Assembly: GCA_017482485.1 (NCBI GenBank) | Contig: JAFUMV010000028.1 | Coordinates: 1 to 64,000 of the forward strand | Source: Lachnospiraceae bacterium | Lineage (GTDB): Bacteria > Bacillota > Clostridia > Lachnospirales > Lachnospiraceae | DNA length: 64,000 bases | Reading direction: 5' to 3' | In this document: positions 7,999 through 17,961 of the stretch, piece by piece | How the letters are laid out: the number at the start of each line of letters is the position of its first letter | Numbering within the stretch: position 1 is the first letter of the stretch | The notes under the pieces: generated by a model | What the model was told of the DNA's origin: nothing | The model's input: the letters and a program-made list of their open reading frames with translations, nothing else | The model's database searches: none | Made by a program: the position numbers and the translations under genes

Positions 7999-8955
7999 TT
8001 ATGACCTGATGCTGTCTGCCAGTTCACTTAATTTCCGCAAACGATGATTCACACCAGATTTGCCGACCGGTGGGTCCAGATAAGCGCCCAGCTCTTTTAA
8101 TGGGGCATCCGGATGCTCCAGCCTCACCTCAGCCATCTCACGCAAATTCACCGGTAAATTCTCAAATCCGTATTTCTCCTGCAGCAGCATAATATCTTCC
8201 AGCTGCCGACTTGCCGCCGTCACAGTCTTGGTGATATTGGCGGTCTCACAATTGACGCGGCGATTAACGGTATTGCGCACGTCACGGACTACTCTGGAAT
8301 TTTCAAATTCCATCAGCGCTACATGCGCCTCAATTACATTCAGGAAATCAGAGATACCGGAACCTTCTTTGATGTAAACAACAAAATATTTCTTCCGGAT
8401 CACGATACGGGCATCAATTTCAAAATCAGCCAACAGCGACTGTAACTGCAGTGCCTGAGATTCTAGGCTGCAGACAATCTCAAGATGATAGCCCTTTTCC
8501 GGATCACTCATGGAACCTGCAGCTAAAAAAGCCCCCCGAAGAAATGCTCTCTGACAACAGGAATTCTTAATGACCATCCTGTTTACCGGTTCCCTCAGCC
8601 CCACTGCTGCATTCTCATCACCGCACCAGAACTTTCCTTCTCCATCTAAAAACTTTGTTCCCTGCAGAATCCGCTTTACAAGATCCTGATCTTCAATTCT
8701 GATAGAATAACCGCCATTTTGACCTTCATGGTGGACTTGCGTTTCCGTACTCATATTAAACGTTTTTTGTAACAATGTAAAGCATTTTCTCACAAGCAAA
8801 ACGTTTTCCGCCTTAATTTGTAGAAAATTGCCAGCTTTTGCACTGCCTATGCTCCCGCAAAAGTGCAAAATTGCCGCCAGTTCCGCCAATTGGCAATGTC
8901 TGGCAGGACTAATGTGCCTTTGCAGCTCTTCCTTAACCTTTGATGAAAAAGACAT
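7999..8955 (-). CDS. whiA: WhiA-family DNA-binding regulator
   Basis: A 318-residue WhiA homologue, a homing-endonuclease-like fold fused to a DNA-binding domain. Family features are SFSSKVKEELQRH at the start, the LAGLIDADG-derived block FLRGAFLAAGSMSDPEKGYHLE near residue 140, NCETANITKT, and the C-terminal helix-turn-helix PLKELGAYLDPPVGKSGVNHRL. In Firmicutes it affects cell division and chromosome segregation. It starts 1 bp after the rapZ stop, so the two are coupled. Confidence 0.93.
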   Translation of the reverse strand: MSFSSKVKEELQRHISPARHCQLAELAAILHFCGSIGSAKAGNFLQIKAENVLLVRKCFTLLQKTFNMSTETQVHHEGQNGGYSIRIEDQDLVKRILQGTKFLDGEGKFWCGDENAAVGLREPVNRMVIKNSCCQRAFLRGAFLAAGSMSDPEKGYHLEIVCSLESQALQLQSLLADFEIDARIVIRKKYFVVYIKEGSGISDFLNVIEAHVALMEFENSRVVRDVRNTVNRRVNCETANITKTVTAASRQLEDIMLLQEKYGFENLPVNLREMAEVRLEHPDAPLKELGAYLDPPVGKSGVNHRLRKLSELADSIRS

Positions 8956-8956
8956 C

Positions 8957-9817
8957 TTAAATATCCCTGTGATTTAAAGTTACGCCATATCCGGCTCCGT
9001 GATTTTTCAATCTTCTGTACAATTCGTTTGCCAGCGTAACGCTCCTGTGTTTGCCTCCGGTACAGCCGATTCCGATGACCAGCTGATATTTTCCCTCTTT
9101 GATATAATTGGGAATCAGAAAATCCAACAGATCCGTCAGCTTGTCCAGAAAAACCTCCGCCTCCGGAAAGCTCATGACATAGTCCTGAACTCCTCTGTCA
9201 TTTCCTGTCAGATATTTCAGTTCATCTATATAAAAAGGATTCGGCAGAAAACGCACGTCAAACACAAGGTCCGCATCCGCCAGAATACCATGCTTGAATC
9301 CAAAAGAAAGTATATTGATAATCAGGCTGTTATATTCCTCATTTTTTAAAAAAATACGATCCAGTTCCGCTTTCAGTTCTCTGGTCAGCATCTTGGAAGT
9401 ATCTATCACATAATCGGCATCTTTCTTAACCTGCCGCAAAATTTCCCGTTCTTTTGCAATTCCCTGCTCCAGACGTATGGTTTCTCCCGTACAGAGAGGA
9501 TGTACACGTCTGCTTTCCTTGTAGCGTTTCAGCAGCACGCTGTCCGAAGCGTCCATGAACAACACTTCAAAAACCATACCGTTCTGCCTTAACATGCGCA
9601 GAATTTTCTCTGTCTTTAAAAAAGACTGATCCGTCCGCACATCCACGCCCAGCGCAACTTTTGAAATTTCCGTATTCGGCGTGGTCAACAGCTCCATGAA
9701 CTTGTCAATCAACTCCACCGGCAGGTTGTCCACGCAGTAAAATCCCATATCCTCCAGCAGCCGCATGGCGGTACTTTTACCGCCGCCGCTCATGCCGGTC
9801 ACAATTACAAATCTCAT
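8957..9817 (-). CDS. rapZ: RapZ-family nucleotide-binding protein (YvcJ)
   Basis: A 286-residue P-loop protein. Walker A is GMSGGGKS at 8-15, and the characteristic C-terminal domain reads VIGIGCTGGKHRSVTLANEL and ends NHRDI. Enterobacterial RapZ is an RNase adaptor for glmS sRNAs; the Firmicute YvcJ is a GTPase/ATPase with unsettled function. It sits directly between murB (1 bp gap) and whiA (1 bp gap). Confidence 0.93.
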   Translation of the reverse strand: MRFVIVTGMSGGGKSTAMRLLEDMGFYCVDNLPVELIDKFMELLTTPNTEISKVALGVDVRTDQSFLKTEKILRMLRQNGMVFEVLFMDASDSVLLKRYKESRRVHPLCTGETIRLEQGIAKEREILRQVKKDADYVIDTSKMLTRELKAELDRIFLKNEEYNSLIINILSFGFKHGILADADLVFDVRFLPNPFYIDELKYLTGNDRGVQDYVMSFPEAEVFLDKLTDLLDFLIPNYIKEGKYQLVIGIGCTGGKHRSVTLANELYRRLKNHGAGYGVTLNHRDI

Positions 9818-9818
9818 C

Positions 9819-10730
9819 CTAAAAGTCTCCCAGAAAGATCACTTCCGGTTCGAGAGTGACTCCAAATTTATCCTGAACAGTTTCCTGGGTTTCCGATATC
9901 AGCTGTGCCACATCAGCCGCAGTGGCATTCCCCTGATTGATCACAAAACCGCAGTGTTTTTCCGATATCTGAGCGCCGCCGCAGGTCTTTCCGGCCAGCC
10001 CCGCATCCATGATCAGCTTGCCGGCAAAATATCCTTCCGGACGCTTAAAAGTGCTTCCCGCACTCGGAAATTCCAGAGGCTGTTTGTCTCTGCGCTGTTT
10101 TGCCAGATTCCGCATCGTTTCTGCAATTTCTTCTTTATTTCCGGGCGAAAGTCTGAGTTTTGCGCTAAGAACCACATAAGGTCTGTCTTTAATTGCGCTG
10201 GTTCGATAGCCGAATTCCATTGTGGCATTGTCGAGTGTCAGAATTTCTCCGTCATAGCCCATCACATCAACACTTTCCACCACCTGATTCATATCGCCGC
10301 CATAGGCACCTGCATTCATCCGCACTGCACCGCCCAATGTTCCGGGAATTCCCGCCGCAAACTCAAAGCCGGTCAGCCCTGCCTCCAGCGCTTCCTTCGC
10401 AATGCTGCCAAGCAGCGCCCCGGCCCCGGCCGTCACTTCACTGCCATTTACTTCTATACCGTTAAAATCTGTTCCCAGCTGAATGATTACGCCTCTGTAT
10501 CCCCGATCTCCCACCAGGAGATTGCTTCCGTTTCCGAGGATAAAGAAGTCCCACTCCGTCTTTTGCAGATAGGAAAGCACCGCTCCCAGCTGTTTTATGG
10601 TATCCACCGTGATAAAGCATTCTGCCGGTCCTCCGATGTGAAAGGTGCTGTGCCTGTCCATTGGCTCTTCCATCCGAATATGATCCTGTGGCAATATTGT
10701 TTCAAAAAATTCCTTCAGCGCTCTGCTCAA
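9819..10730 (-). CDS. murB: UDP-N-acetylenolpyruvoylglucosamine reductase
   Basis: FAD-dependent MurB, which reduces UDP-GlcNAc-enolpyruvate to UDP-MurNAc in peptidoglycan synthesis. There are 303 residues. The FAD site includes ILGNGSNLLVGD and GIPGTLGGAVRMNAGAYG. The proton-donor serine lies in SAGSTFKRP and the C-terminal glutamate in EPEVIFLG. It is the lead gene of the tight murB-rapZ-whiA-crh group, with a hairpin just upstream at 10749-10779. Confidence 0.95.
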   Translation of the reverse strand: MSRALKEFFETILPQDHIRMEEPMDRHSTFHIGGPAECFITVDTIKQLGAVLSYLQKTEWDFFILGNGSNLLVGDRGYRGVIIQLGTDFNGIEVNGSEVTAGAGALLGSIAKEALEAGLTGFEFAAGIPGTLGGAVRMNAGAYGGDMNQVVESVDVMGYDGEILTLDNATMEFGYRTSAIKDRPYVVLSAKLRLSPGNKEEIAETMRNLAKQRRDKQPLEFPSAGSTFKRPEGYFAGKLIMDAGLAGKTCGGAQISEKHCGFVINQGNATAADVAQLISETQETVQDKFGVTLEPEVIFLGDF

Positions 10731-10748
10731 TCTTTGTCACCCATTTCC

Positions 10749-10779
10749 AAAACCGCCTGAAATGAATTCAGGCGGTTTT
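10749..10779. terminator. Hairpin between ROK kinase and murB
   Basis: Perfect 13-bp inverted repeat AAAACCGCCTGAA/TTCAGGCGGTTTT with a 5-nt loop. The stronger T run is on the + side. On the minus strand, in the direction of the genes, the U run is only four long, so partial termination or RNA processing is as likely as full termination. Confidence 0.6.
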
Positions 10780-10897
10780 ATTTTTTGTCATTCCCAATCC
10801 GAACGACCCGTTTTTTCTGTTTTATCCTATGCCGACATCGGCTTCTTTATGCCTGGCCGTCATACACAACCTGCTGTTTCTTTTCCCTGCGCGCTTT

Positions 10898-11833
10898 TTA
10901 TTCCAGCACCAGCTTTGCAGAGCCGTAGATTCCTGCATCATTTCCCAGCTTGGCAAGTGCGAACAGGGCACCGCGGCAGCCGGTAAATGCATATTTTTGA
11001 TAATACTTCTGAATGTAATCGATCAGGATGCTTCCCGCTTTGGAAACGCCGCCGCCGATAACAAAAATCTCAGGATTTACCACAGTGGCAATGGATGCTG
11101 CCGCTTTTCCAAGAATTCTTCCGAACTCTTCTGCCACTTCAAGGGCCAGCGCATCCCCTTCCTTAACCGCATCCCAAACATCCTTTGCGGTTACCTCTGT
11201 GCCGCGCAGAACGCTGGATTTGTCGCTTGCAGCCAGTTTTTCCTTCGCCATGCAGGAAATTCCGGTTGCGGATACATACTGCTCCAGACATCCGTAGTTT
11301 CCGCAGTTACAGGGAATGGTTTCTTCATCATTCACATGCATATGGCCGATTTCGCCGCCCGCGCCGGTGGAGCCGGCAACCATTTTGCCCTCCACGATAA
11401 TGCCGCCGCCGACACCGGTTCCCAGCGTTATCATGATTACATTCCCGTAACCCTGACCGCCGCCTTTCCACATTTCGCCCAGCGCTGCCACGTTGGCATC
11501 ATTTCCCGCTTCTACAGGAATGTTTAAAAGAGTCTGAAGCTCTTTCTTCAGGCTGAAGATGCCCCAGCCCAGATTTACAGCCTTATATACAGTACCTTCG
11601 GAATCGATGGGGCCGGGTGCGCCGATACCAACACCCACAACATCTTCCCGTTCAATTCCGCGTTCTTCCATCTTTTTGAGAATGCTGTCCGCAACATCGG
11701 GAAGGATCTGCTTACCGCCGTCCGCGGTCACAGTAGGAATTTCCCACTTGTCCAGAAGTTCTCCATCTACTCTGAAAAGTCCCAGTTTTACGGTTGTTCC
11801 GCCAACATCAACGCCAAAACAATATGTAGCCAT
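10898..11833 (-). CDS. ROK-family glucokinase
   Basis: A 311-residue ROK sugar kinase, probably phosphorylating glucose. The ATP site is FGVDVGGTTVKLG, the sugar site is NDANVAALGEMW, and the second phosphate loop is TLGTGVGGG. The ROK zinc motif CNCGNYGCLE is present and follows GEIGHMHV. There is no N-terminal helix-turn-helix, so it is a kinase rather than a NagC-type repressor. It is 62 bp downstream of hprK, which suits a catabolite-sensing cluster. Confidence 0.9.
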   Translation of the reverse strand: MATYCFGVDVGGTTVKLGLFRVDGELLDKWEIPTVTADGGKQILPDVADSILKKMEERGIEREDVVGVGIGAPGPIDSEGTVYKAVNLGWGIFSLKKELQTLLNIPVEAGNDANVAALGEMWKGGGQGYGNVIMITLGTGVGGGIIVEGKMVAGSTGAGGEIGHMHVNDEETIPCNCGNYGCLEQYVSATGISCMAKEKLAASDKSSVLRGTEVTAKDVWDAVKEGDALALEVAEEFGRILGKAAASIATVVNPEIFVIGGGVSKAGSILIDYIQKYYQKYAFTGCRGALFALAKLGNDAGIYGSAKLVLE

Positions 11834-11895
11834 TTTGTTTTTCCTCCTGATTTACATTTTATATTCTTCGGCCTTTGCTCAAGCCGCTGCAATTC

Positions 11896-12843
11896 TTATT
11901 CGTCGTCTTCTTCCTCTTCTCTTCTGCGGGCAAGAGAATTCTGTACACGGGTATAAAGTTCCTGTGCCGCATTGTATCCCATCTTCTTCTGACGATGGTT
12001 TACCGCCGCAGATTCGCAGATAACGGCCAGATTTCGTCCCGGACGGATCGGAATGTTGTGACATACCACCTTATTGCCCAGATATTCTGTATATTCCTGT
12101 TCCAGACCCAGTCTGTCGTATTCTTTATCTTTGTCCCATTCCTCCAGACGGATGACCAGATCGATGTTCTGTGTTTCTCTGACGCTGGATGCACCGAACA
12201 ATGCCTTTACATCAATAATACCGATACCGCGCAGTTCGATAAAATGCTTTGTAATATCCGGAGCAGTACCAACCAGCGTGTCTTCGCTGACCTTTCTGAT
12301 CTCCACCACGTCATCGGTTACCAGACGATGTCCTCTCTTGATCAGTTCCAGAGCCGCCTCGGATTTACCGATTCCGCTCTCACCGGTGATCAGAACGCCT
12401 TCACCGAAAACATCAACCAGAACGCCGTGTACGGAAATGCAGGGAGCCAGCTTCACGTTCATCCAGCGAATGATCTCTGCCGTAAATGCGCTGGTCGCCT
12501 TCTTCGTCATCAAAAGCGGAATTCCCTTTTCAATCGCCATCTTGCGGAACAGCTCGTCCGGATGAAGTTCCCGGCAGAAAACGATACAGGGGATCGGATA
12601 GGAAAACAGCTTCTCCAGTATCTCCTTCTCCTGCTCTTCCGGCATGCTTCCGATATAGGAATATTCCACAAATCCAATGATCTGCAGTCTGCTCGCTTCA
12701 AAATGCTCAAAATATCCAGCCATCTGCAGCGCCGGTCTGTTGATATCCGGCTGCGTAATCTTAATGCCCTTCACCGGAATTTCCGGTGTCAGGTTTTCCA
12801 GTTTCATCTTGTCAATGATTTTTGTCAGACTGATGCTTGCCAT
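11896..12843 (-). CDS. hprK: HPr kinase/phosphorylase
   Basis: Bifunctional enzyme that adds and removes phosphate on Ser46 of HPr/Crh; here the natural partner is the Crh-like protein at 7727. Numbering from the ATG at 12843, the catalytic His140 region is SVHGVLVDVFG, Walker A is GESGIGKS (154-161), and the HPrK signature is ELRGIGIIDVKALFG (203-217). The protein ends in an unusual run of acidic residues (RRREEEEDDE). The start at 12843 is chosen because AGGAG lies 7 nt upstream. Confidence 0.94.
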   Translation of the reverse strand: MASISLTKIIDKMKLENLTPEIPVKGIKITQPDINRPALQMAGYFEHFEASRLQIIGFVEYSYIGSMPEEQEKEILEKLFSYPIPCIVFCRELHPDELFRKMAIEKGIPLLMTKKATSAFTAEIIRWMNVKLAPCISVHGVLVDVFGEGVLITGESGIGKSEAALELIKRGHRLVTDDVVEIRKVSEDTLVGTAPDITKHFIELRGIGIIDVKALFGASSVRETQNIDLVIRLEEWDKDKEYDRLGLEQEYTEYLGNKVVCHNIPIRPGRNLAVICESAAVNHRQKKMGYNAAQELYTRVQNSLARRREEEEDDE

Positions 12844-13005
12844 ACCCGTCTCCTTTTTCGTTGTTATGTGGTAACTGCTCAGAGTCAAGTTCCAATATTT
12901 TAACCAAATAAACAGGGCATATCGCTCTTCTGATATCTTAGCACAGAATCCTTTTGTGGGCAACCTCAGGTCAAAAAAAGATTTTCCCACACCCCTGCCG
13001 CTGAT

Positions 13006-14892
13006 TTATCCATTTTCCGGCTGTTCCTGATCTTTTTTATGGAAAAAAACGTAAATTTCCTGAGCCACATTCATCGGAATATCCGCCTGTTCACAAAGCT
13101 CCTCGACACTCGCACTGCGCACCTCTTCAATAGAAGTAAAGCCTTTCATCAGCGCCTTTCTGCGGGCAGGTCCTACCCCCGGTATCTCGTCCAGCACACT
13201 CTTCACCTGATCCTTACTGCGCAGGGAACGGTGATATTCAATGGCAAAACGGTGCGCCTCATCCTGTACTCTGGTAATCAGTTTGAATCCTTCTGAGCTT
13301 CGATCGATGGGAATTTCCACATTGTGATAATACAGGCCACGGGTTCGGTGATTATCATCCTTCACCATGCCGCAGACCGGAATGGAAAGGCCCAGCTCCG
13401 AAAGCACCTGCAGCGCGATGTTTACCTGGCCTCTGCCGCCATCCATCAATAGCAGATCCGGGAACTTCGTAAAGCTGCCGAATTCCTCGGAAAGCTGCTT
13501 TTGTTCCATCTCCCTGACCTCTTCCAGACCGTGCGTAAAGCGTCTGGTGAGCACCTCTTTCATGCAGGCGTAGTCATCCGGTCCCGCCACGGTTTTTATC
13601 TTGAACTTACGGTAGTCGCTGCGCTTGGGCTTTCCTTTTTCATAAACCACCATGGAGCCCACATTTTCAAATCCGCTGATGTTGGAAATATCAAAGGCCT
13701 CCATGCGGTCCAGCACAGGCAGGTCAAGCCAGTCCGCGATCTGGCGCACCGCGCCCACAGTCCTGGCCTCTTCCCTTTTGATGCGCTCTCTGTCCTTTTC
13801 CAGCACCAGGCGGGCATTTTTTTCCGCCAGCTCCACCAGCTTTTCCTTCTGCCCTTTTTTCGGCACACGGATATAGACCCGGGCACCTCTTCGCATGGTC
13901 AGCCACTCTTCCAGAATTTCCACATCTTCAATGTCCTTCTGCAAAATCAGCTCCCTGGGCACAAAGGGCGTTCCCGCATAAAACTGCTTCACGAAGTCCA
14001 GCAGAATCTGGTTTTTGGTGGAGTCCATCACATGGGTCATGTAAAAATGCTCCCTGCCGATGAGCTTGCCGCCCCGCACGAAAAAGACCTGAACCACAGC
14101 CTCATCCCCGTCTTTATCCAGCGCGATCACGTCCTTGTCCTCGCCGTCGCTGTCGGTGATTTTCTGTTTCTGAGAAACGGATTTCACGCTGTTGAAAAGA
14201 TCCCTGTAATGGGCGGCCTCTTCAAATTCCAGATTTTCCGCCGCCGCTTCCATTTTTTTCTGGAGATCATCCAGTATCATCCCATAATTGCCGTTTAAAA
14301 ATTCCAGCGCCTTATCCACATTTTTTCGATATTCCGCCTGGCTGATCGTGCCCTGGCAGGGCGCCGTACACTGGCCGATGTGATAATTCAAGCAGGGACG
14401 ATCCAGACCGCAGTCCCTGGGAAGATTTCTGTTGCAGGTCCGCAGCTTGAACAGCTTGTTCAAAAGCTCGATGGTATCCTTCACCGCCGCTGCCGAAGTG
14501 AACGGGCCGAAATATCGGGATTTGTCCTTTTTCATCAGCCTGGAAAAAAGCACCCTGGGATAAGCCTCCCCCACAGTCACCTTGATATATGGATAGGTCT
14601 TGTCGTCCTTCAGCAGCGTGTTGTACTTCGGATTGTGCTCTTTGATCAGGTTGTTTTCCAGCACCAGAGCTTCCAGCTCGGAATCGGTCACAATATACTC
14701 AAAACGTGCAATCTGCGTCACCATCTTGTCGATCTGAGGTCCCCGGTTGATTTTTTCCCGAAAATAGGAACGAACCCGGCTGCGAAGGCGAATTGCTTTT
14801 CCTACATATATAATGTTATCCTGTTCATCGTGCATGATGTATACACCGGGCTTTTCCGGCAGTTTTTTCAATTCTTCTTCAATGTTGAACAT
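13006..14892 (-). CDS. uvrC: Excinuclease ABC subunit C
   Basis: Nucleotide-excision-repair nuclease, about 628 residues. Domains in order are an N-terminal GIY-YIG nuclease ([18 protein letters not shown]), a central Cys cluster ([19 protein letters not shown]), a UVR motif ([16 protein letters not shown]), a C-terminal RNase H-like nuclease ([15 protein letters not shown]) and helix-hairpin-helix repeats ([16 protein letters not shown]). The start is 14892, where GGAG lies 6 nt upstream. Its relation to hprK is genomic adjacency rather than function. Confidence 0.95.
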   Translation of the reverse strand: MFNIEEELKKLPEKPGVYIMHDEQDNIIYVGKAIRLRSRVRSYFREKINRGPQIDKMVTQIARFEYIVTDSELEALVLENNLIKEHNPKYNTLLKDDKTYPYIKVTVGEAYPRVLFSRLMKKDKSRYFGPFTSAAAVKDTIELLNKLFKLRTCNRNLPRDCGLDRPCLNYHIGQCTAPCQGTISQAEYRKNVDKALEFLNGNYGMILDDLQKKMEAAAENLEFEEAAHYRDLFNSVKSVSQKQKITDSDGEDKDVIALDKDGDEAVVQVFFVRGGKLIGREHFYMTHVMDSTKNQILLDFVKQFYAGTPFVPRELILQKDIEDVEILEEWLTMRRGARVYIRVPKKGQKEKLVELAEKNARLVLEKDRERIKREEARTVGAVRQIADWLDLPVLDRMEAFDISNISGFENVGSMVVYEKGKPKRSDYRKFKIKTVAGPDDYACMKEVLTRRFTHGLEEVREMEQKQLSEEFGSFTKFPDLLLMDGGRGQVNIALQVLSELGLSIPVCGMVKDDNHRTRGLYYHNVEIPIDRSSEGFKLITRVQDEAHRFAIEYHRSLRSKDQVKSVLDEIPGVGPARRKALMKGFTSIEEVRSASVEELCEQADIPMNVAQEIYVFFHKKDQEQPENG

Positions 14893-14983
14893 TTGGCTCT
14901 CCATATCCTCGATGGGGCATTTTCCTGCATGCGCCACACTATTGTTATCAGTATACCGCAACCGGTTCTTTTTCACCAGAAAA

Positions 14984-15020
14984 AAAACAGGACACGCCGA
15001 ATATTGCATGCCCTGTTTTG
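14984..15020 (-). terminator. Terminator after FAD oxidoreductase
   Basis: On the minus strand AAAACAGGGCATGC pairs with GGCGTGTCCTGTTTT and is followed by a run of T. It separates the sugar-uptake operon from uvrC. Confidence 0.85.
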
Positions 15021-15031
15021 CCAATTTTAAA

Positions 15032-16219
15032 CTAGAGTGAAATAAGTACACCATTTTTCTTCAATACCTTCTGCAGTTGGGGAACAGAAAGTGAGCTGAA
15101 ATCATTTCCCAATGCTGCCGCTGTTCCTGCCGCCTCACCGGTCACTGAACATGCCGGTATTACCCGGGCGGTATGCCACATTTTATTGATGACGGAAATA
15201 CAGCGTCCCGCAGCAATCAGATTCACCACCCGATTTCCGCACAAACAGCTGAAGGGAATTTCATAAGCGGGTCCCCGCTTGCCAAAATTTGCGATAACAC
15301 CGATGCTGTCTTCAAAATGCGCTGACGGATCATCATCTCTGACGCTGCGGCCGTTCAGCCTCCAGGTTCTGCGTACCTGGGGAATTGCGGGAATCGCAGT
15401 CAGCGTAGAATCCGGATTCTCCTCTTTCTTTTTTAGCCAGTCTTCAAACAGCATTTTATGTGAATCGATCACCATTTCGCTCAGCATCTCGGCATCGGAG
15501 CCCACATAATATCGAATATCCGGTCTGAACTGCTCCGGCGTTTCCTCCGGATAATCCTCCAGACTGAGAATCTTTACACAGTTTTTGCCCTGATCGAGAT
15601 ACTGATACCATCCCGCCAGTACATTTCCCTGTGTAAAAATCGCCGTATCCTCCTCAGCCAGCCTGCAGACAACCGCATCCCCCGTGGCATCCACCACAGA
15701 CTCCACCGCAATTGCAGTGCGTCCCGAAGAATTTTCCAAAAAGAGGGTGTCCACTTTATTTCCGGTACGTCCTACACTGCAGACCGATGTTCCGTATAAA
15801 ATGGTTACTCCGGCTTTTAACAGAAGTTCTTCACATAAAATGGCAAAAACATACGGATTAAACTGTGTTTTAAATCTCTGCTGCTTTTTCTCTTCCTCGC
15901 TCCCATTTTCCAGCCAGGCTTTCGGATACCAGTTCGGGCTTTCCGCTCCGTATTTGATGGACAGCCGTAAGAGCTCTTCGCTGATTCCAAAGCTCACCTG
16001 TCTTCCGTTTCCGTCACACAGAGGCAGGTAATAAGTGACCAGGCCCAGCGTGGCAAGGCCCCCCACCATAAATTCCTTCTCAATTAAGATGACGCTTTCT
16101 GCACCGTTTCTCGCCGCGGCCAGAGCGGCGGAAATGCCGGCAATGCCGCCTCCTACCACCGCCACCTGATATTCTTTTGCGGAATAGGTTTTATTGATTG
16201 ATTCCCTGATTTCTCTCAT
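15032..16219 (-). CDS. FAD-dependent oxidoreductase of a sugar-uptake operon
   Basis: About 395 residues of the FAD-dependent oxidoreductase family PF12831 (GidA/fumarate-reductase-like fold). The N-terminal dinucleotide motif is [21 protein letters not shown], with [14 protein letters not shown] after it, VDATGDAVV mid-protein, and [11 protein letters not shown] near the C-terminus. The substrate is unknown. Position after an LplB/YtcP/binding-protein set suggests oxidation of the imported sugar or glycoside (inference). The start is 16219, preceded by AAGGGAG; no signal peptide is seen. Confidence 0.8.
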   Translation of the reverse strand: MREIRESINKTYSAKEYQVAVVGGGIAGISAALAAARNGAESVILIEKEFMVGGLATLGLVTYYLPLCDGNGRQVSFGISEELLRLSIKYGAESPNWYPKAWLENGSEEEKKQQRFKTQFNPYVFAILCEELLLKAGVTILYGTSVCSVGRTGNKVDTLFLENSSGRTAIAVESVVDATGDAVVCRLAEEDTAIFTQGNVLAGWYQYLDQGKNCVKILSLEDYPEETPEQFRPDIRYYVGSDAEMLSEMVIDSHKMLFEDWLKKKEENPDSTLTAIPAIPQVRRTWRLNGRSVRDDDPSAHFEDSIGVIANFGKRGPAYEIPFSCLCGNRVVNLIAAGRCISVINKMWHTARVIPACSVTGEAAGTAAALGNDFSSLSVPQLQKVLKKNGVLISL

Positions 16220-16285
16220 GTTCATCTCCCTTAAAATTCGGGATGAGGCCCGGAAGCCATCCATCCCGCGTTTATGAATGAAAAG

Positions 16286-17926
16286 TTACTGCAGCCGATC
16301 ATACTGGGCCTGTTTGGCGGTCAGATACTCTTCCAGTCCCATCGTGTTGAGGGTATTGAGATAGTCCTCCCACTCTGCATCGATATCCGCTGCACCGGTA
16401 ACCCATGCCGCAAACTTCTCGGAAGTATATTTCTTCAAATCCACCTCATATTTGTCGTATACGCTCTGTTCCTCCATCGTCGTGATACTATAAGGCATTA
16501 CTTCATAAAAATAGTAATCCTTCACCGCCTCATGAACTGCGATGTACTCCGGTCTGACGCCCATACTGTTGAAATAGTCGGCAGTTGCGGACCGATCCCG
16601 CAGGCTGGGAAGCTGCTGGGGATGTGTATAATTCATCCATTCTGTCCAATCGTTATATTCCTCGGGAATTTCCTCGTTATAAACAAAGGAACCGTCCTCT
16701 GCTTCCTTGAGAATGCCGCCCAGGTCGCCCTTACCAACCTGCCAGCCATAATAAGGATCATACAGAGTATCAAACCAGCGAAGCAGTATTTCGGGATTCT
16801 GGGCATCGGCAAAAATCGCGCCCTTTGTCAAATCGTAATACACGTCACCGTAACTGGATTTTGTTGTCCCGACAGTTTCTGCACCGGTATCGCACGGAAG
16901 AAGAATCTCATACTGCTCACAGTTTTCAGCCGTAAAGAATCTGGACGGAGCTGTTCCCACCGCTACACCGTATGTGACAACATCTTCCTTGCTCTTAGCC
17001 AGAAAGGTTGCGCCGTCCATGGTAAATGCTTCCGGATCCATCAGGTTATTTTCCCAAAGCTTATTTAAAAATTTGACATATTCCTTATAATTTTCAGTGG
17101 CTTCAGAATAAACAACCTTGCCGTCCATAAAAATAACGCCATTACCGGTGCCGAACCAGCCCGGCAGAGGGGAAGCATACGTTATCGAATATGCGAACGG
17201 AATTTCATCATCAGGATCGCCGTTTCCATTGCAGTCATTATCCCTGAAAGCCACCAGCACATCATAAAACTCATCAATGGTTGTGGGAACAGAAAGTCCC
17301 AGATTGTCCAGCCATTCTGTATTGATAAAGCACCCCTCATATGTGTTCCAGTATTTCGGCTCACAAACCGGGAGGGAGTAAATCGCACCATCCACATCCA
17401 GAGCGGTTAAAAGATCCGGATAGGATTCCAGAGCCTTCATGAAATTGGGCATGTATTCTTCCGTCATATAAGGTTTCAAATCCAGCAGAATTCCGGCTTT
17501 TCCGTACTTGATGATTTCCGAAGAAGACAGAAGGTTTGCAATGCAGTCCGGCTTGTCCTCACTGGCCCACATCAGATTGAGCTTCGTTTCCTTATCCGCA
17601 CTGGAAATGATCTGCCAATCCATATGGACATTCGTCTTTTCCTCCATCATTTTTACAAATCCTGATTCCGTATTCGGATCCGTCAGATAATTGCTGCAGT
17701 ACATGAACTCATAGGAAACCGGCTCTTTCACGATAGGATATCCCGTTTCATTGTAATTGGACTGCTCCCCGGCGGCCGCTTCGGCCTCTTCTGCCGCGCT
17801 CTCAGCGGTCTCAGCACCCGAACTGCTTTCCTGCGCTGTGGATGCAGCCGTATCCTCCGCTGTCGCGCAGCCCGCCAGCAAACCTGCCGCCAATAACAGA
17901 CTCAGCATTCTTTTTCTTTTTAACAT
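16286..17926 (-). CDS. Extracellular sugar-binding lipoprotein (LplA/LipO-type)
   Basis: A 546-residue solute-binding protein with a lipoprotein signal (LLLAAGLLAGC, lipobox Cys near residue 20) followed by a Ser/Ala/Glu-rich linker. The body resembles family-1 binding proteins that work with LplB and YtcP permeases (NLMWASEDKPDC, YWNTYEGCFINTEWLDNLG). An EF-hand-like loop NDCNGNGDPDDEIPF near residue 235 may bind calcium, as in several oligosaccharide-binding proteins. AGGAGG precedes the start. It is the third gene of the operon. Confidence 0.85.
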   Translation of the reverse strand: MLKRKRMLSLLLAAGLLAGCATAEDTAASTAQESSSGAETAESAAEEAEAAAGEQSNYNETGYPIVKEPVSYEFMYCSNYLTDPNTESGFVKMMEEKTNVHMDWQIISSADKETKLNLMWASEDKPDCIANLLSSSEIIKYGKAGILLDLKPYMTEEYMPNFMKALESYPDLLTALDVDGAIYSLPVCEPKYWNTYEGCFINTEWLDNLGLSVPTTIDEFYDVLVAFRDNDCNGNGDPDDEIPFAYSITYASPLPGWFGTGNGVIFMDGKVVYSEATENYKEYVKFLNKLWENNLMDPEAFTMDGATFLAKSKEDVVTYGVAVGTAPSRFFTAENCEQYEILLPCDTGAETVGTTKSSYGDVYYDLTKGAIFADAQNPEILLRWFDTLYDPYYGWQVGKGDLGGILKEAEDGSFVYNEEIPEEYNDWTEWMNYTHPQQLPSLRDRSATADYFNSMGVRPEYIAVHEAVKDYYFYEVMPYSITTMEEQSVYDKYEVDLKKYTSEKFAAWVTGAADIDAEWEDYLNTLNTMGLEEYLTAKQAQYDRLQ

Positions 17927-17961
17927 TTGTAAATCCTCCTTTTTTATTTGTTATTTTCAGA

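Noticed and set aside
9765..10760. Long open frame on + opposite rapZ/murB (331 codons)
   Set aside because: It is the antisense of the well-supported murB and rapZ genes, has no ribosome site, and its product matches nothing I recognise.
11875..12903. Open frame on + opposite hprK (342 codons)
   Set aside because: Antisense shadow of hprK; no start signal and no domain.
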